A DNA stretch of 64,000 nucleotides from Thiosymbion sp942492625 (lineage in GTDB: Bacteria > Pseudomonadota > Gammaproteobacteria > Chromatiales > Chromatiaceae), in assembly GCA_942492625.1 (NCBI GenBank), contig CALOFM010000041.1, positions 1 through 64,000 of the forward strand, written 5' to 3'. Positions 28,486 to 36,807 of the stretch are shown here, piece by piece (the first letter of the stretch is position 1; every line of letters begins with the position of its first letter). The notes beneath the pieces are model-generated. The model worked only from the letters and a program-made list of their open reading frames with translations, ran no database searches and was not told the DNA's origin. The translations under genes and the position numbers were made by a program.

Positions 28486-29535
28486 TCAACTCCTGGTGTC
28501 CACCAGCTCGCGCAAAACCGCCGTCGCATAGGCGCCGGCGGGAAGCTCGAACCCGATTTCCAGGATTCCGTCATCTGTCTGTGCCTCGAGCCCGGTTAGC
28601 TGCAGCCGCAGCGGGCGCCGCTCCTGACGCATCCCGGCCGCCGCGAGCCCCGCCGTCCAAACCGGGAAGTCCGCGGCCATCTGAAGCTCCAGCGCGGCCG
28701 CATCATGGGCGGTCAATGGCTCTCCCTCCCCCCAAAGTGGCCCGCTCGGATGAATATCGAAGGTTAGACACCGCTCGATCAGCGCGTCATCAACGGCTTC
28801 GGCCAGAAAGCTAGCACGCGAGCCGGCGAGCTGCATGCGATCACCGGGCAACGGCCGGTCCCAATCTCCGCGCTCCACGCGAAGGGCCAGCACTTGATTG
28901 AACAGCTGGGAGCGGGCCGCGGACAGCCACAGCCCCTTCAGATGCCGCTGCACGCGCTTCGCCTCGCCGGTGAACAGCGCTTGGGCAGCATACAGGTTAC
29001 CCTCCCGGTTGCCGAAGCGCTGGGCACCGAAGTAGTTGGGGACGCCGAGCCGCGCCGCGTCCGAGATGCGCTGGCTCAAGGCATCGAGATCGCCGGTCAG
29101 ATCGCGCAGACGAATGAGAAATCGATTCCCGCGCAATGCCCCGCGGCGCAGCTTACGGCGGTGACGGCAGACCTCCAGCACCTCGACGCCCTCGACGTCC
29201 AGCCTGGACCAGTCGGGATCTGCATGGACACCGGCGTGCAACGAGAACCACTGGGTGGTCACCGCATGCCGGTCCTTCAGGCCCGCGTAGCTGACCTTTG
29301 ATACGCACAACCCGGCGTGCGAAGCCAGCCTGCGGGCCACCCACTCGGTGTTCACGCCGGTCTTTCGCACTTGCACCAGCAGGTGCTCCCCCTCCCCGTC
29401 GGGCTCGAATCCCATGATCTCGTCCACGCGAAAATCCTCCGGCCGCTCGCGCAGCCGGCCCGCGGAAACCGGATCACCGTAGGCGTGGGGGAGGTCGCCG
29501 AAAGAGATCCACGACGGTGGAGCCGGAGGGGACAT
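28486..29535 (-). CDS. truD: tRNA pseudouridine(13) synthase
   Basis: 349 residues, the E. coli size. It converts U13 of tRNA-Glu to pseudouridine. The catalytic Asp88 is in YAGLKDRHAVT; other family motifs are RPEDFRVDEI near the N-terminus, RGNRFLIRLRD and GVPNYFGAQRFG before the TRUD insertion domain. It belongs to the conserved ispD-ispF-truD-surE order, although here two other genes sit between truD and surE. Confidence 0.95.
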   Translation of the reverse strand: MSPPAPPSWISFGDLPHAYGDPVSAGRLRERPEDFRVDEIMGFEPDGEGEHLLVQVRKTGVNTEWVARRLASHAGLCVSKVSYAGLKDRHAVTTQWFSLHAGVHADPDWSRLDVEGVEVLEVCRHRRKLRRGALRGNRFLIRLRDLTGDLDALSQRISDAARLGVPNYFGAQRFGNREGNLYAAQALFTGEAKRVQRHLKGLWLSAARSQLFNQVLALRVERGDWDRPLPGDRMQLAGSRASFLAEAVDDALIERCLTFDIHPSGPLWGEGEPLTAHDAAALELQMAADFPVWTAGLAAAGMRQERRPLRLQLTGLEAQTDDGILEIGFELPAGAYATAVLRELVDTRS

Positions 29536-29586
29536 TGGGCCTTGAGCTCAGCAAAGAGTTAACTGCGAACTACGTCAATCTTCACG

Positions 29587-29609
29587 AATCCGCGTGGTTC
29601 GTAGTTTAC
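29587..29609. repeat. 23-bp dispersed repeat, copy 1
   Basis: This 23-bp stretch, starting AATCCGCGTGGTTC, recurs at 48653-48675 with one mismatch. It lies in the short gap between ispF and truD, just downstream of ispF. Confidence 0.55.
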
Positions 29610-29617
29610 AAACGGTT

Positions 29618-30097
29618 TTAAGACTCAATGACCAGAACAACCGCAAACGCGGCGATCCCCTCCCCGCGCCCGGTAAAGCCCATGTGTTCCGTGGTGGTGG
29701 CCTTCACGTTTACCCGCCCCATCGGACAGCGCAGGTCCCGGGCCAGAATCGCGGTCATCGCCGGGATGTGGGGCTTGAGCTTGGGACGCTGGGCGACAAC
29801 CGTCAGGTCCGCGTTGTGGACCCCGAGGCCGCGCTCACTGAGGGCATCGATAACTCGCCGCAGCAGGATGCGGCTGTCGATTCCCGCGTACTGGTCGTCG
29901 TCGTCGGGAAAATGCCGGCCGATGTCGCCCAGCGCGGCGGCGCCCAGCAGGGCGTCGCACAGGGCATGGATGACCACGTCGCCGTCCGAGTGGGCGGCGA
30001 GCCCCTGGTCGTGATCGATCCGGACACCGCCGAGTATCAGCGGCCGTGCGTCTCCGAAGCGGTGGGCGTCAATGCCCTGCCCGATCAGAACAGACAT
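29618..30097 (-). CDS. ispF: 2-C-methyl-D-erythritol 2,4-cyclodiphosphate synthase
   Basis: 159 residues from ATG 30095-30097, which overlaps the ispD stop as TGATG. It catalyses the fifth step of the MEP isoprenoid pathway. Metal ligands lie in IGQGIDAHRF (Asp10, His12) and in the AAHSDGDVVIHALCDALLGA block; the C-terminal ATTTEHMGFTGRGEGIAA binds the CDP part. It is coupled to ispD. Confidence 0.96.
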   Translation of the reverse strand: MSVLIGQGIDAHRFGDARPLILGGVRIDHDQGLAAHSDGDVVIHALCDALLGAAALGDIGRHFPDDDDQYAGIDSRILLRRVIDALSERGLGVHNADLTVVAQRPKLKPHIPAMTAILARDLRCPMGRVNVKATTTEHMGFTGRGEGIAAFAVVLVIES

Positions 30098-30807
30098 CAG
30101 CACACGCGCCCCTGCTTTTCGAGATAGAAATGTGCCAGGGGCAGGTCCTCCGGGCGCGTGATCTTGATGTTGTCCGGGTGACCGTCCACCATCAGCGGCG
30201 AGAGGCCCATCAGCTCGATCGCGCTGGCATCGTCGGTGACGAACCGGTCCTCATCCAGGGCGGAACGAAGGGCTTGGCGGAGAAGGCCCAGACGAAACAT
30301 CTGGGGGGTGAAGGCGTGCCATAGGTCGTCCCGCGGAACGGTGCGCCGCACGGCACGGCCCTCGACCACCTGCTTCATGGTGTCCCGAACGGGTACACCC
30401 AGGAGCCCGCCCACGGGGTGCTCTTGGAGCCCCGTCAGAAGTCGGTCCAGATCGTCCCTTCGCAGACAGGGGCGCGCCGCATCGTGGACTATGACCCAGT
30501 CGGTCTCATCCGCGCCCCCGACCAATAAGTCGAGGGCATTGAGCACCGAATGGCAGCGCTCGCTGCCGCCGGCCGCAGATCGAACTTGCGAGTGATCGGC
30601 AAAGGCCGTGCAGGGCCAATACTCATCCGTCGGATCGAGGGCGACAACGACCCCCGCAATCCGGGGATGGTCGAGAAAGAGCCCCAAGGAATAGTCGATG
30701 ACCGGTCGTCCCGCCAAGTCGAGATACTGCTTGGGCATGGGTGCGCCCATTCGGCGGCCGACCCCTGCCGCGGGAATCACCGCCCAGCACCGGATCGCAG
30801 GGCTCAA
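30097..30807 (-). CDS. ispD: 2-C-methyl-D-erythritol 4-phosphate cytidylyltransferase
   Basis: 236 residues. It forms CDP-methylerythritol from CTP in the MEP pathway. The nucleotide-binding loop IPAAGVGRRMG and PKQYL, the VHDAARPC motif and the later DDASAIE motif are present. The TTG start overlaps the ftsB stop (TTGA), so ftsB-ispD-ispF form one translation-coupled unit; an internal start is possible but would cut into the first strand. Confidence 0.95.
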   Translation of the reverse strand: MSPAIRCWAVIPAAGVGRRMGAPMPKQYLDLAGRPVIDYSLGLFLDHPRIAGVVVALDPTDEYWPCTAFADHSQVRSAAGGSERCHSVLNALDLLVGGADETDWVIVHDAARPCLRRDDLDRLLTGLQEHPVGGLLGVPVRDTMKQVVEGRAVRRTVPRDDLWHAFTPQMFRLGLLRQALRSALDEDRFVTDDASAIELMGLSPLMVDGHPDNIKITRPEDLPLAHFYLEKQGRVC

Positions 30808-31193
30808 GGATCCGATCCGGGATCGACGGTGGCGTCACGGCGGGCCAGCTCACCCTCTCCCTTGGTTTGCTCGGGAGCGGTTGTCGGCTCCGACGGCGGC
30901 GTGCCCTCGAGAGACGATTCGGGCTCCTCGATGACCTGGAGAAAGAGCTCGCCTTGCTTTATCATCCCCAGCTCACTGCGGGCCCGCTCCTCCAGGGCAT
31001 CCAGGCCCTCGCGCAGATCCTCCACCTCCGCCTCCAGGGCCTGGTTGCGGGTTCGTAGCTGCTTGAGCTCCGCCTCTTGGGCGACAATCTCGTCCCGCAA
31101 GGCCTGCACATCCGTCAGGCTGCCGTCGCCGACCCACAGCCGGTACTGCAGTCCCAGCAGTACCAGCAGCAGGATCCCGGCGAGCCAGCGCAT
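30804..31193 (-). CDS. ftsB: Cell division protein FtsB
   Basis: 129 residues: a short cytoplasmic end, one membrane helix (LAGILLLVLLGLQYRLWVG) and a periplasmic coiled coil (about 28-75) ending in ARSELGMIKQGELFLQVIE. The C-terminal ~40 residues are a Pro/Glu/Thr-rich extension beyond the ~100-residue norm. It forms the FtsQLB complex at the septum. The eno gene lies 21 bases upstream, the usual eno-ftsB-ispD order. Confidence 0.94.
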   Translation of the reverse strand: MRWLAGILLLVLLGLQYRLWVGDGSLTDVQALRDEIVAQEAELKQLRTRNQALEAEVEDLREGLDALEERARSELGMIKQGELFLQVIEEPESSLEGTPPSEPTTAPEQTKGEGELARRDATVDPGSDP

Positions 31194-31214
31194 CAGGTTA
31201 GTATCGGAAGGAGA

Positions 31215-32492
31215 TCAGAGCCAGCGGAAGGCGCCCCTGCCGGCGTAGCGGCCCTCGCCGCCCAGCTGATCCTCGATACGCATCAGCTGGTTGTACTTGG
31301 CCACACGGTCGGAACGGGACAGGGAGCCGGTCTTGATCTGCCCGGCGCCAGACGCGACCACCAGGTCCGCAATCGTGGTGTCCTCGGTCTCACCGGAGCG
31401 GTGGGAGACGACCGCGGTGTAGCCCGCGTCGTGGGCCATGCCGATGGCCTCCAGGGTCTCGGTCAGGGTGCCGATCTGGTTCACCTTGATGAGAATGGAG
31501 TTGGCGATTCCCTTGTCGATGCCCTCGCGCAGGATCTTGGTGTTGGTCACGAACAGGTCGTCACCCACGATCTGAACCTTGTCGCCGATGGCATCCGTGA
31601 GTAGCTTCCAGCCGTCCCAGTCTCCCTCGGCCATGCCGTCCTCGATGGAGAGGATCGGGTACTTACTCGCCCAATCTGCGAGCAGGTCGCACATGCCCTG
31701 GGCGTCGAGCGTGCGGCCCTCGCCTGCCAGCGTGTAAGCGCCGTCCTTGTAGAACTCCGAGCTCGCCACGTCCAGACCCAGAAACATGTCGCCACCGGGC
31801 TTGAAGCCCGCCTTCTCGATGGCCTCCAGGACCACCTCGACGGCCGCCACGTTGGAGGGCATATCCGGCGCAAATCCACCCTCGTCGCCAACACTTGTAG
31901 ACAGTCCCTTTCCGTGAAGCACCGACTTCAAGGCATGGAAGACCTCAGCCCCGTAGCGCACCGCCTCGCGGATGCTGGAGGCACCGACGGGCATGATCAT
32001 GAACTCCTGGAAGTCCACGCTGTTGTCGGCGTGCTCTCCGCCGTTGAGGATGTTCATCATGGGCACCGGGAGCACGAACTCGCCGCTGCCGAGATAACGG
32101 TAGAGGGGCTCCGAACGCTCTTGGGCCGCGGCGTGGGCGGCCGCCATGGAGACACCGAGCGTTGCGTTGGCGCCGAGGCGGCTCTTGCTGTCGGTGCCGT
32201 CGAGCTCGATCATCTTTCGGTCGATGCCGCCCTGATCGCTGACGTCGGTGCCGATCAAGGCATCGCGGATCTCGCCCTGTATGTTGGCCACGGCCTTGAG
32301 CACGCCCTTGCCGAGGTAGCGGGACTTGTCCCCGTCGCGCAGCTCCAACGCCTCGCGGGAGCCGGTGGATGCGCCAGAAGGCACGGCCGCCCGTCCGATA
32401 GAACCGTCTGCGGTGATCACATCGGCCTCGACGGTGGGGTTGCCGCGGGAATCCATGATCTCACGGGCGCGGATATCGACGATTTCAGACAT
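31215..32492 (-). CDS. eno: Enolase
   Basis: 425 residues. It converts 2-phosphoglycerate to PEP and in many bacteria is also part of the RNA degradosome. Clear motifs are AREIMDSRGNPTVE at the start, AVPSGASTGSREALELRD, the Mg-binding SIEDGMAEGDWDGW, and the signature LIKVNQIGTLTETLEA near the C-terminus with SHRSGETEDTTIADLVV. GGAGGAG precedes the ATG. Confidence 0.98.
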   Translation of the reverse strand: MSEIVDIRAREIMDSRGNPTVEADVITADGSIGRAAVPSGASTGSREALELRDGDKSRYLGKGVLKAVANIQGEIRDALIGTDVSDQGGIDRKMIELDGTDSKSRLGANATLGVSMAAAHAAAQERSEPLYRYLGSGEFVLPVPMMNILNGGEHADNSVDFQEFMIMPVGASSIREAVRYGAEVFHALKSVLHGKGLSTSVGDEGGFAPDMPSNVAAVEVVLEAIEKAGFKPGGDMFLGLDVASSEFYKDGAYTLAGEGRTLDAQGMCDLLADWASKYPILSIEDGMAEGDWDGWKLLTDAIGDKVQIVGDDLFVTNTKILREGIDKGIANSILIKVNQIGTLTETLEAIGMAHDAGYTAVVSHRSGETEDTTIADLVVASGAGQIKTGSLSRSDRVAKYNQLMRIEDQLGGEGRYAGRGAFRWL

Positions 32493-32557
32493 TGTTGGTT
32501 CTCCTCCTTTGGTGTGAAACGAACAGTGTATACGAGTCGGGTTGCTTTATGGGGAAT

Positions 32558-33391
32558 CTAGATGCTGTCCTCGGCGAAGGAACGGGCCTTGACGACCCTG
32601 TCCAGCTCCAACAGGGTCTGGAGCAGCCCGCGCATTCGATCGAGGGGCCAGGAGTTGGGTCCGTCGCTGAGGGCTTCTTCGGGCTGTGGGTGGGTCTCCA
32701 TGAACAGGCCCGTGATCCCTGCGGCAACCGCTGCACGTGCCAGCACGGGAACCATCTCCCGCTGGCCGCCGGAGCGCTCACCCTGCCCGCCCGGCAGCTG
32801 TACCGAGTGGGTGGCATCGAAGACCACCGGACAGCCAGTCTCGCGCATCACCGCCAGGGCGCGCATGTCCGAGACCAGATTGTTGTAGCCGAAGGAGACG
32901 CCCCGCTCGCAAACCATGATGCCTTCGTTCCCGGTGGAGCGGGCCTTCTCGACGACCCGCATCATGTCCCATGGCGCCAGGAACTGCCCCTTCTTTAAAT
33001 TGACCGGCCGACCCTGGCTCGCCGCTGCCAGGATAAAGTTGGTCTGACGGCACAGGAACGCAGGCGTCTGCAAGACGTCCGCCACAGAGGCCACCTCCGC
33101 GAGTGGCGTGTCCTCGTGCACGTCGGTCAGCACTGGCACGCCGACGCGCTCGCGCACGCCCTCGAGGATACGCAGTCCCTCTTCCATGCCAAGACCACGA
33201 AAGCTGCCCAGGGAGGAGCGGTTCGCCTTGTCGAATGACGCCTTGAAAATAAAGGGAATGTCGAGTCCGGAGGTGATCTCCTTGAGCGCGCCGGCCGTCT
33301 CCTGCGCCATGGACTCGCTCTCCAGGACACAAGGCCCGGCGATCAGAAACAGGGGCCGGTCGAGCCCGACTTCGAAATCCAGCAGCCGCAT
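32558..33391 (-). CDS. kdsA: 3-deoxy-8-phosphooctulonate synthase
   Basis: 277 residues from ATG 33389-33391, which overlaps the pyrG stop as TAATG; longer readings overlap pyrG wrongly. It joins PEP and arabinose 5-phosphate for the KDO part of lipopolysaccharide. Motifs are LIAGPCVLES, KASFDKANRSS, DVHE, CRQTNFILAA, KKGQFLAPWDM and FDATHSVQLPGG. It is co-transcribed with pyrG upstream and probably eno downstream. Confidence 0.97.
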   Translation of the reverse strand: MRLLDFEVGLDRPLFLIAGPCVLESESMAQETAGALKEITSGLDIPFIFKASFDKANRSSLGSFRGLGMEEGLRILEGVRERVGVPVLTDVHEDTPLAEVASVADVLQTPAFLCRQTNFILAAASQGRPVNLKKGQFLAPWDMMRVVEKARSTGNEGIMVCERGVSFGYNNLVSDMRALAVMRETGCPVVFDATHSVQLPGGQGERSGGQREMVPVLARAAVAAGITGLFMETHPQPEEALSDGPNSWPLDRMRGLLQTLLELDRVVKARSFAEDSI

Positions 33392-35034
33392 TACGCCGCC
33401 TTGCCTTCCACCATTTCGCGCCGGCCGAGTGCGGCCTTGACGAAGCCACGGAAGAGCGAGTGCCCGTCCCGCGGCGTGGATGTGAACTCGGGGTGGAACT
33501 GGGAGGCGATGAACCAAGGGTGATCGGGTATCTCCACGATCTCCACAAGCTTCCCGTCCAAGGACCAGCCGGAAAAGCGCATCCCCGCGTCCATCATGAC
33601 GTCCAGGTAGCGGTTGTTGAACTCGTAGCGATGCCTATGGCGCTCGCGCGCCTGGGGCTTGCCGTAGACGCTGCGTGCGAGGCTTCCGGGCTCCAACCGG
33701 CAATTCTGCCCTCCCAGACGCATGGTGCCGCCCAGCTCCACCTCCTCATCGCGCTTCTCGACATGGCCGTCGGCCTCCTGCCACTCGGTGATCAAAGCGA
33801 TCACGGGATTCGGCGTCGCAGGATCGAACTCGGTGCTGTGAGCGACCGCCAGGCCGGCCACGTGGCGTGCGTACTCGATGACCGCCACCTGCATCCCGAG
33901 GCAGATGCCCAAGTAGGGTATCCCGTTTTCCCGCGCGTAACGGACCGCAGCTATCTTGCCTTCGACCCCCCGCTCCCCGAAGCCGCCGGGCACCAGAATC
34001 GCATCCAGCCCCTCCAAACACCCGGTGCCCTGCTCCTGGATCTCCTCCGAGTCCAGATACACAATCTCGACCTTGGTGCGGGTGTGGACCCCGGCGTGGC
34101 CCAGGGCCTCGGTGAGGGACTTGTAGGCCTCGGTCAGGTGCATGTACTTGCCAACCATACCCACCGTCACCTCGTGCTCGGGCTGGTCGAAGCCGTCGAG
34201 CACACGCTCCCATTCGCCCAAGTCCGCCTTCGGAACCGATAGGCCGAACTGCTGCACAACCAATTCATCAAGCTCTTGCGCGTGCAGCATCAGCGGGATG
34301 CGGTAGATGTTGTCCGCGTCCACGGCGGAGATCACCGCCGCCTCCGGGACATTGGTAAACAGTGCGATCTTCTTGCGCTCACCCTCCGGCAGGTTCTGCT
34401 CTGAGCGGCACAGCAGGATGTCCGGCTGGATACCGATGGAGCGCAGCTCCTTGACCGAGTGCTGGGTGGGCTTCGTCTTGATCTCCCCGGCGGTCTTGAT
34501 GTATGGCACCAGAGTAAGGTGCATGAACAGCGCCTTGTCCCGTCCCTCTTCCACCCGCATTTGGCGGATCGCCTCCAGAAACGGTAGGGACTCGATGTCA
34601 CCGACCGTCCCCCCGATCTCCACCATCGCGATGTCCGCTCCGTCGGCGCCCAAGCGAACACTCTCCTTGATCTCGTCCGTGATATGGGGGATGACCTGGA
34701 CGGTGCCACCGAGGTAATCGCCGCGGCGCTCCTTGCGGATGACGCTGTCGTAGATCTGACCGGTGGTGAAATTGTTGTTGCGGCCCATTCGGGTGCGCAA
34801 AAACCGCTCGTAGTGCCCCAGATCCAGGTCGGTCTCTGCACCGTCGTCGGTCACGTAGACCTCTCCATGTTGAAATGGACTCATCGTCCCCGGATCGACG
34901 TTGATGTAAGGATCCAGCTTGATCATGGTCACGCGCAGCCCTCGCGCTTCCAGCAGGGCTGCGAGGGATGCAGAAGCAATGCCCTTGCCGAGCGACGAAA
35001 CTACACCGCCCGTTATGAAGATGTACTTGGTCAT
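33391..35034 (-). CDS. pyrG: CTP synthase
   Basis: 547 residues from ATG 35032-35034. It aminates UTP to CTP with glutamine and ATP. The N-terminal synthetase domain starts TKYIFITGGVVSSLGKG and contains DPYINVDPGTMSPFQHGEV; the C-terminal glutamine amidotransferase domain has the nucleophile Cys in YLGICLGMQ and the His-Glu pair in SQFHPEFTS. The frame is open further upstream but without similarity. Confidence 0.98.
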   Translation of the reverse strand: MTKYIFITGGVVSSLGKGIASASLAALLEARGLRVTMIKLDPYINVDPGTMSPFQHGEVYVTDDGAETDLDLGHYERFLRTRMGRNNNFTTGQIYDSVIRKERRGDYLGGTVQVIPHITDEIKESVRLGADGADIAMVEIGGTVGDIESLPFLEAIRQMRVEEGRDKALFMHLTLVPYIKTAGEIKTKPTQHSVKELRSIGIQPDILLCRSEQNLPEGERKKIALFTNVPEAAVISAVDADNIYRIPLMLHAQELDELVVQQFGLSVPKADLGEWERVLDGFDQPEHEVTVGMVGKYMHLTEAYKSLTEALGHAGVHTRTKVEIVYLDSEEIQEQGTGCLEGLDAILVPGGFGERGVEGKIAAVRYARENGIPYLGICLGMQVAVIEYARHVAGLAVAHSTEFDPATPNPVIALITEWQEADGHVEKRDEEVELGGTMRLGGQNCRLEPGSLARSVYGKPQARERHRHRYEFNNRYLDVMMDAGMRFSGWSLDGKLVEIVEIPDHPWFIASQFHPEFTSTPRDGHSLFRGFVKAALGRREMVEGKAA

Positions 35035-35214
35035 AAAGCAGGGAGTCGAGGGAAAGAGAAACCGGCCCGAATGCTGCAACAAACTAACAAATAAACCCCG
35101 GTGCCTCAACGGATGGTTGGGCCTTCCCGCGCCTGCGGGGCAACGCCGAGCCGAAGGGTCGCCGTGCGAACCCCGAGCAACAGGTTTACCCCGGGGCAAC
35201 GGCCATGGGTGTGC

Positions 35215-35243
35215 TTCCCATCCTTCACTAATTAACTTATACT
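35215..35243 (+). promoter_or_regulatory. Likely sigma-70 promoter of the sulfur globule gene
   Basis: TTCCCA (35215-35220) and a consensus-like TATACT (35238-35243) are spaced by 17 bases and lie 115 bases before the sulfur globule start. This is the only clear signal in the 323-base gap between the divergent pyrG and sulfur globule genes. A long 5' leader is implied. Confidence 0.45.
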
Positions 35244-35357
35244 CGGCCCGCGTTTAATAGCGCCAGCTTTCGGCCATGACGCCGCCGCCAACCAGTCTGG
35301 GATACGGTCGCGGCTCCCACGAAAGACAACCTATCTCTCGAACAGGAGCGACAGAAT

Positions 35358-35756
35358 ATGCGCAAGCTTTCCAAGATACTGGGCGTTGCCGCCATCGCCG
35401 GCGCCGCCGCTTTCTCCATGAACTCGGCCCAGGCCTTTTGGGGCGGTGGTCCCTGGGGCGGCGGTCCGGGTTACGGCGGCGGCGGTAACGACTGGTGGAA
35501 CGACATGATGGGCGACGGCTACGGTGACTTCAACATGAGCATGAGCGGCGGCGGTCGCGGCTCCGGCCGAGGTTACAACCGCTACCGCGACTACTACGGC
35601 TACGGCCCGTACGGCGGCTACGGCGGCGGTCCCTGGGGCGGTGGTCCTTGGGGCGGCGGCTACCCGGGTTATGGCGGATATGGCGCTCCTTACGGCGCAC
35701 CCTATGGGGCCCCTCCGGCTCCTGCTGCAGCTCCTGCCGCAGGCGAATCCAAGTAA
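35358..35756 (+). CDS. Sulfur globule protein
   Basis: 132 residues with a signal peptide (AAIAGAAAFSMNSAQA) and a mature part made almost only of Gly, Tyr, Trp, Pro and Asn. Mature motifs are GGGPWGGGP, DWWNDMMGDGYGDFNMSMS, and YGYGPYGGYGGG blocks, then repeated YGAP units and a Pro/Ala tail. This composition and the DGYGDFNMSMSG segment match the sulfur globule envelope proteins of purple sulfur bacteria, which coat periplasmic sulfur deposits. AGGAG lies before the ATG and a strong terminator follows. It marks the organism as a sulfur-storing oxidiser. Confidence 0.88.
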   Translation: MRKLSKILGVAAIAGAAAFSMNSAQAFWGGGPWGGGPGYGGGGNDWWNDMMGDGYGDFNMSMSGGGRGSGRGYNRYRDYYGYGPYGGYGGGPWGGGPWGGGYPGYGGYGAPYGAPYGAPPAPAAAPAAGESK

Positions 35757-35779
35757 GCGCTCGCCAGCCCACGGCTGAA

Positions 35780-35810
35780 AGGCCGCGCCCTCAGGCGCGG
35801 CTTTTTTTTT
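35780..35810 (+). terminator. Terminator of the sulfur globule gene
   Basis: An 8-bp GC stem (35782-35789 with 35794-35801) with a 4-base loop is followed by nine T (35802-35810). It starts 24 bases after the stop codon. This is one of the strongest terminators in the window, as expected for a highly expressed gene. Confidence 0.92.
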
Positions 35811-35893
35811 CAGTAATCGAAATCTCGTGCACATCCGAGTCGATTACGCAATCAGCGTCCCAGGCCAAACCGCGCCTTGCGGAACGACGTCAC

Positions 35894-35907
35894 TTGATCC
35901 AAGTCAA
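35894..35907. promoter_or_regulatory. Near-consensus FNR site in front of fnr
   Basis: TTGAT-CCAA-GTCAA matches the FNR/ANR palindrome at 9 of 10 positions. It ends 43 bases before the start codon of the FNR-type regulator, a position that fits negative autoregulation. Confidence 0.65.
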
Positions 35908-35950
35908 ATGAAACTGCAGAATAGCGGCAACTTAAAGCGGGGATCCAGGT

Positions 35951-36709
35951 TTGACTGAGCGCAAGGTCATTTCATTCGAGACGATACGGGTTGCCTGCAA
36001 GAATTGCACCCTTGCGACTCTCTGCCTGCCGATGGGGTTGACGTCTGAAGACGTAGAGCGCCTGGACGGCATCATCAAGCGTACCCGCCCACTTCACCGC
36101 GGCGACTACCTTTTCCGCAACGGAGAGCGCTTCCGCTTTTTGTACGTCGTCAAGACAGGCTCGGTGAAGTCCTACGCGCCGAGCGAGGAAGGCGGAGAGC
36201 AGGTGCTCGGCTTCCACCTCCCCGGCGAGATCATCGGTCTGGACGCCATCGAGAAAGAGGTCCACGCCTGCTCGGCCAAGGTCCTGGAAACATCGGCGAT
36301 CTGCGAAGTCCCTTTCTCTCGCCTCGAAGAGCTCAGCAGCAGCATCCCCTCCCTGCAACATCAAATCTACCGGCTCCTCAGCAAGGAGATCGGCCACGAT
36401 ACAGAGATGCTCCTTCTGCTCGGCAAGAAGAGCGCAGAGGAGCGTTTGGCGGCCTTCCTCATCAGCATGTCCAGACGCCTGCGCAAACGCGGGCTATGCC
36501 CCACCGATTTCTATCTCAGCATGTCCCGTCACGAAATCGGCAACTACCTGGGATTGGCGGTGGAAACCGTCAGCCGATTGTTCACCCGGTTTCAGGACGA
36601 GGGACTGCTGAAGGTCGACCGCAAGCATGTCGAGCTCGTCGACCTGGATACGCTGGAGGCCATCGTCGCCCGCGCCACGACGGGCGACCAACAGCAACGC
36701 CTGACTTGA
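35951..36709 (+). CDS. fnr: FNR/ANR-type oxygen-responsive transcriptional regulator
   Basis: 252 residues from a TTG start. Cys16, Cys19 and Cys25 (C-x2-C-x5-C) plus a later Cys in VHACSA are the ligands of an oxygen-labile 4Fe-4S cluster. A cyclic-nucleotide-binding-like domain (YLFRNGERFRFLYVVKTGSVK, LPGEIIGLDAI) and a long dimer helix lead to a helix-turn-helix with ETVSR in the recognition helix, the residues that read the TTGAT half-site. Targets are likely the ccoN box and its own promoter. Confidence 0.94.
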   Translation: MTERKVISFETIRVACKNCTLATLCLPMGLTSEDVERLDGIIKRTRPLHRGDYLFRNGERFRFLYVVKTGSVKSYAPSEEGGEQVLGFHLPGEIIGLDAIEKEVHACSAKVLETSAICEVPFSRLEELSSSIPSLQHQIYRLLSKEIGHDTEMLLLLGKKSAEERLAAFLISMSRRLRKRGLCPTDFYLSMSRHEIGNYLGLAVETVSRLFTRFQDEGLLKVDRKHVELVDLDTLEAIVARATTGDQQQRLT

Positions 36710-36807
36710 TTGTTGGCCCTCCTCGGACCTCCCCTGCTGGAATCCGAGTCTTGACTCGAGCTTGGCTCGGTGTTCTTAGCCCCCCTCGTGAAAGCGCCCT
36801 GTATCGC

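Noticed and set aside
35237..35260. A possible sigma-54 site near the sulfur globule promoter
   Set aside because: The GG/GC spacing does not fit; the TATACT hexamer explains the region better.
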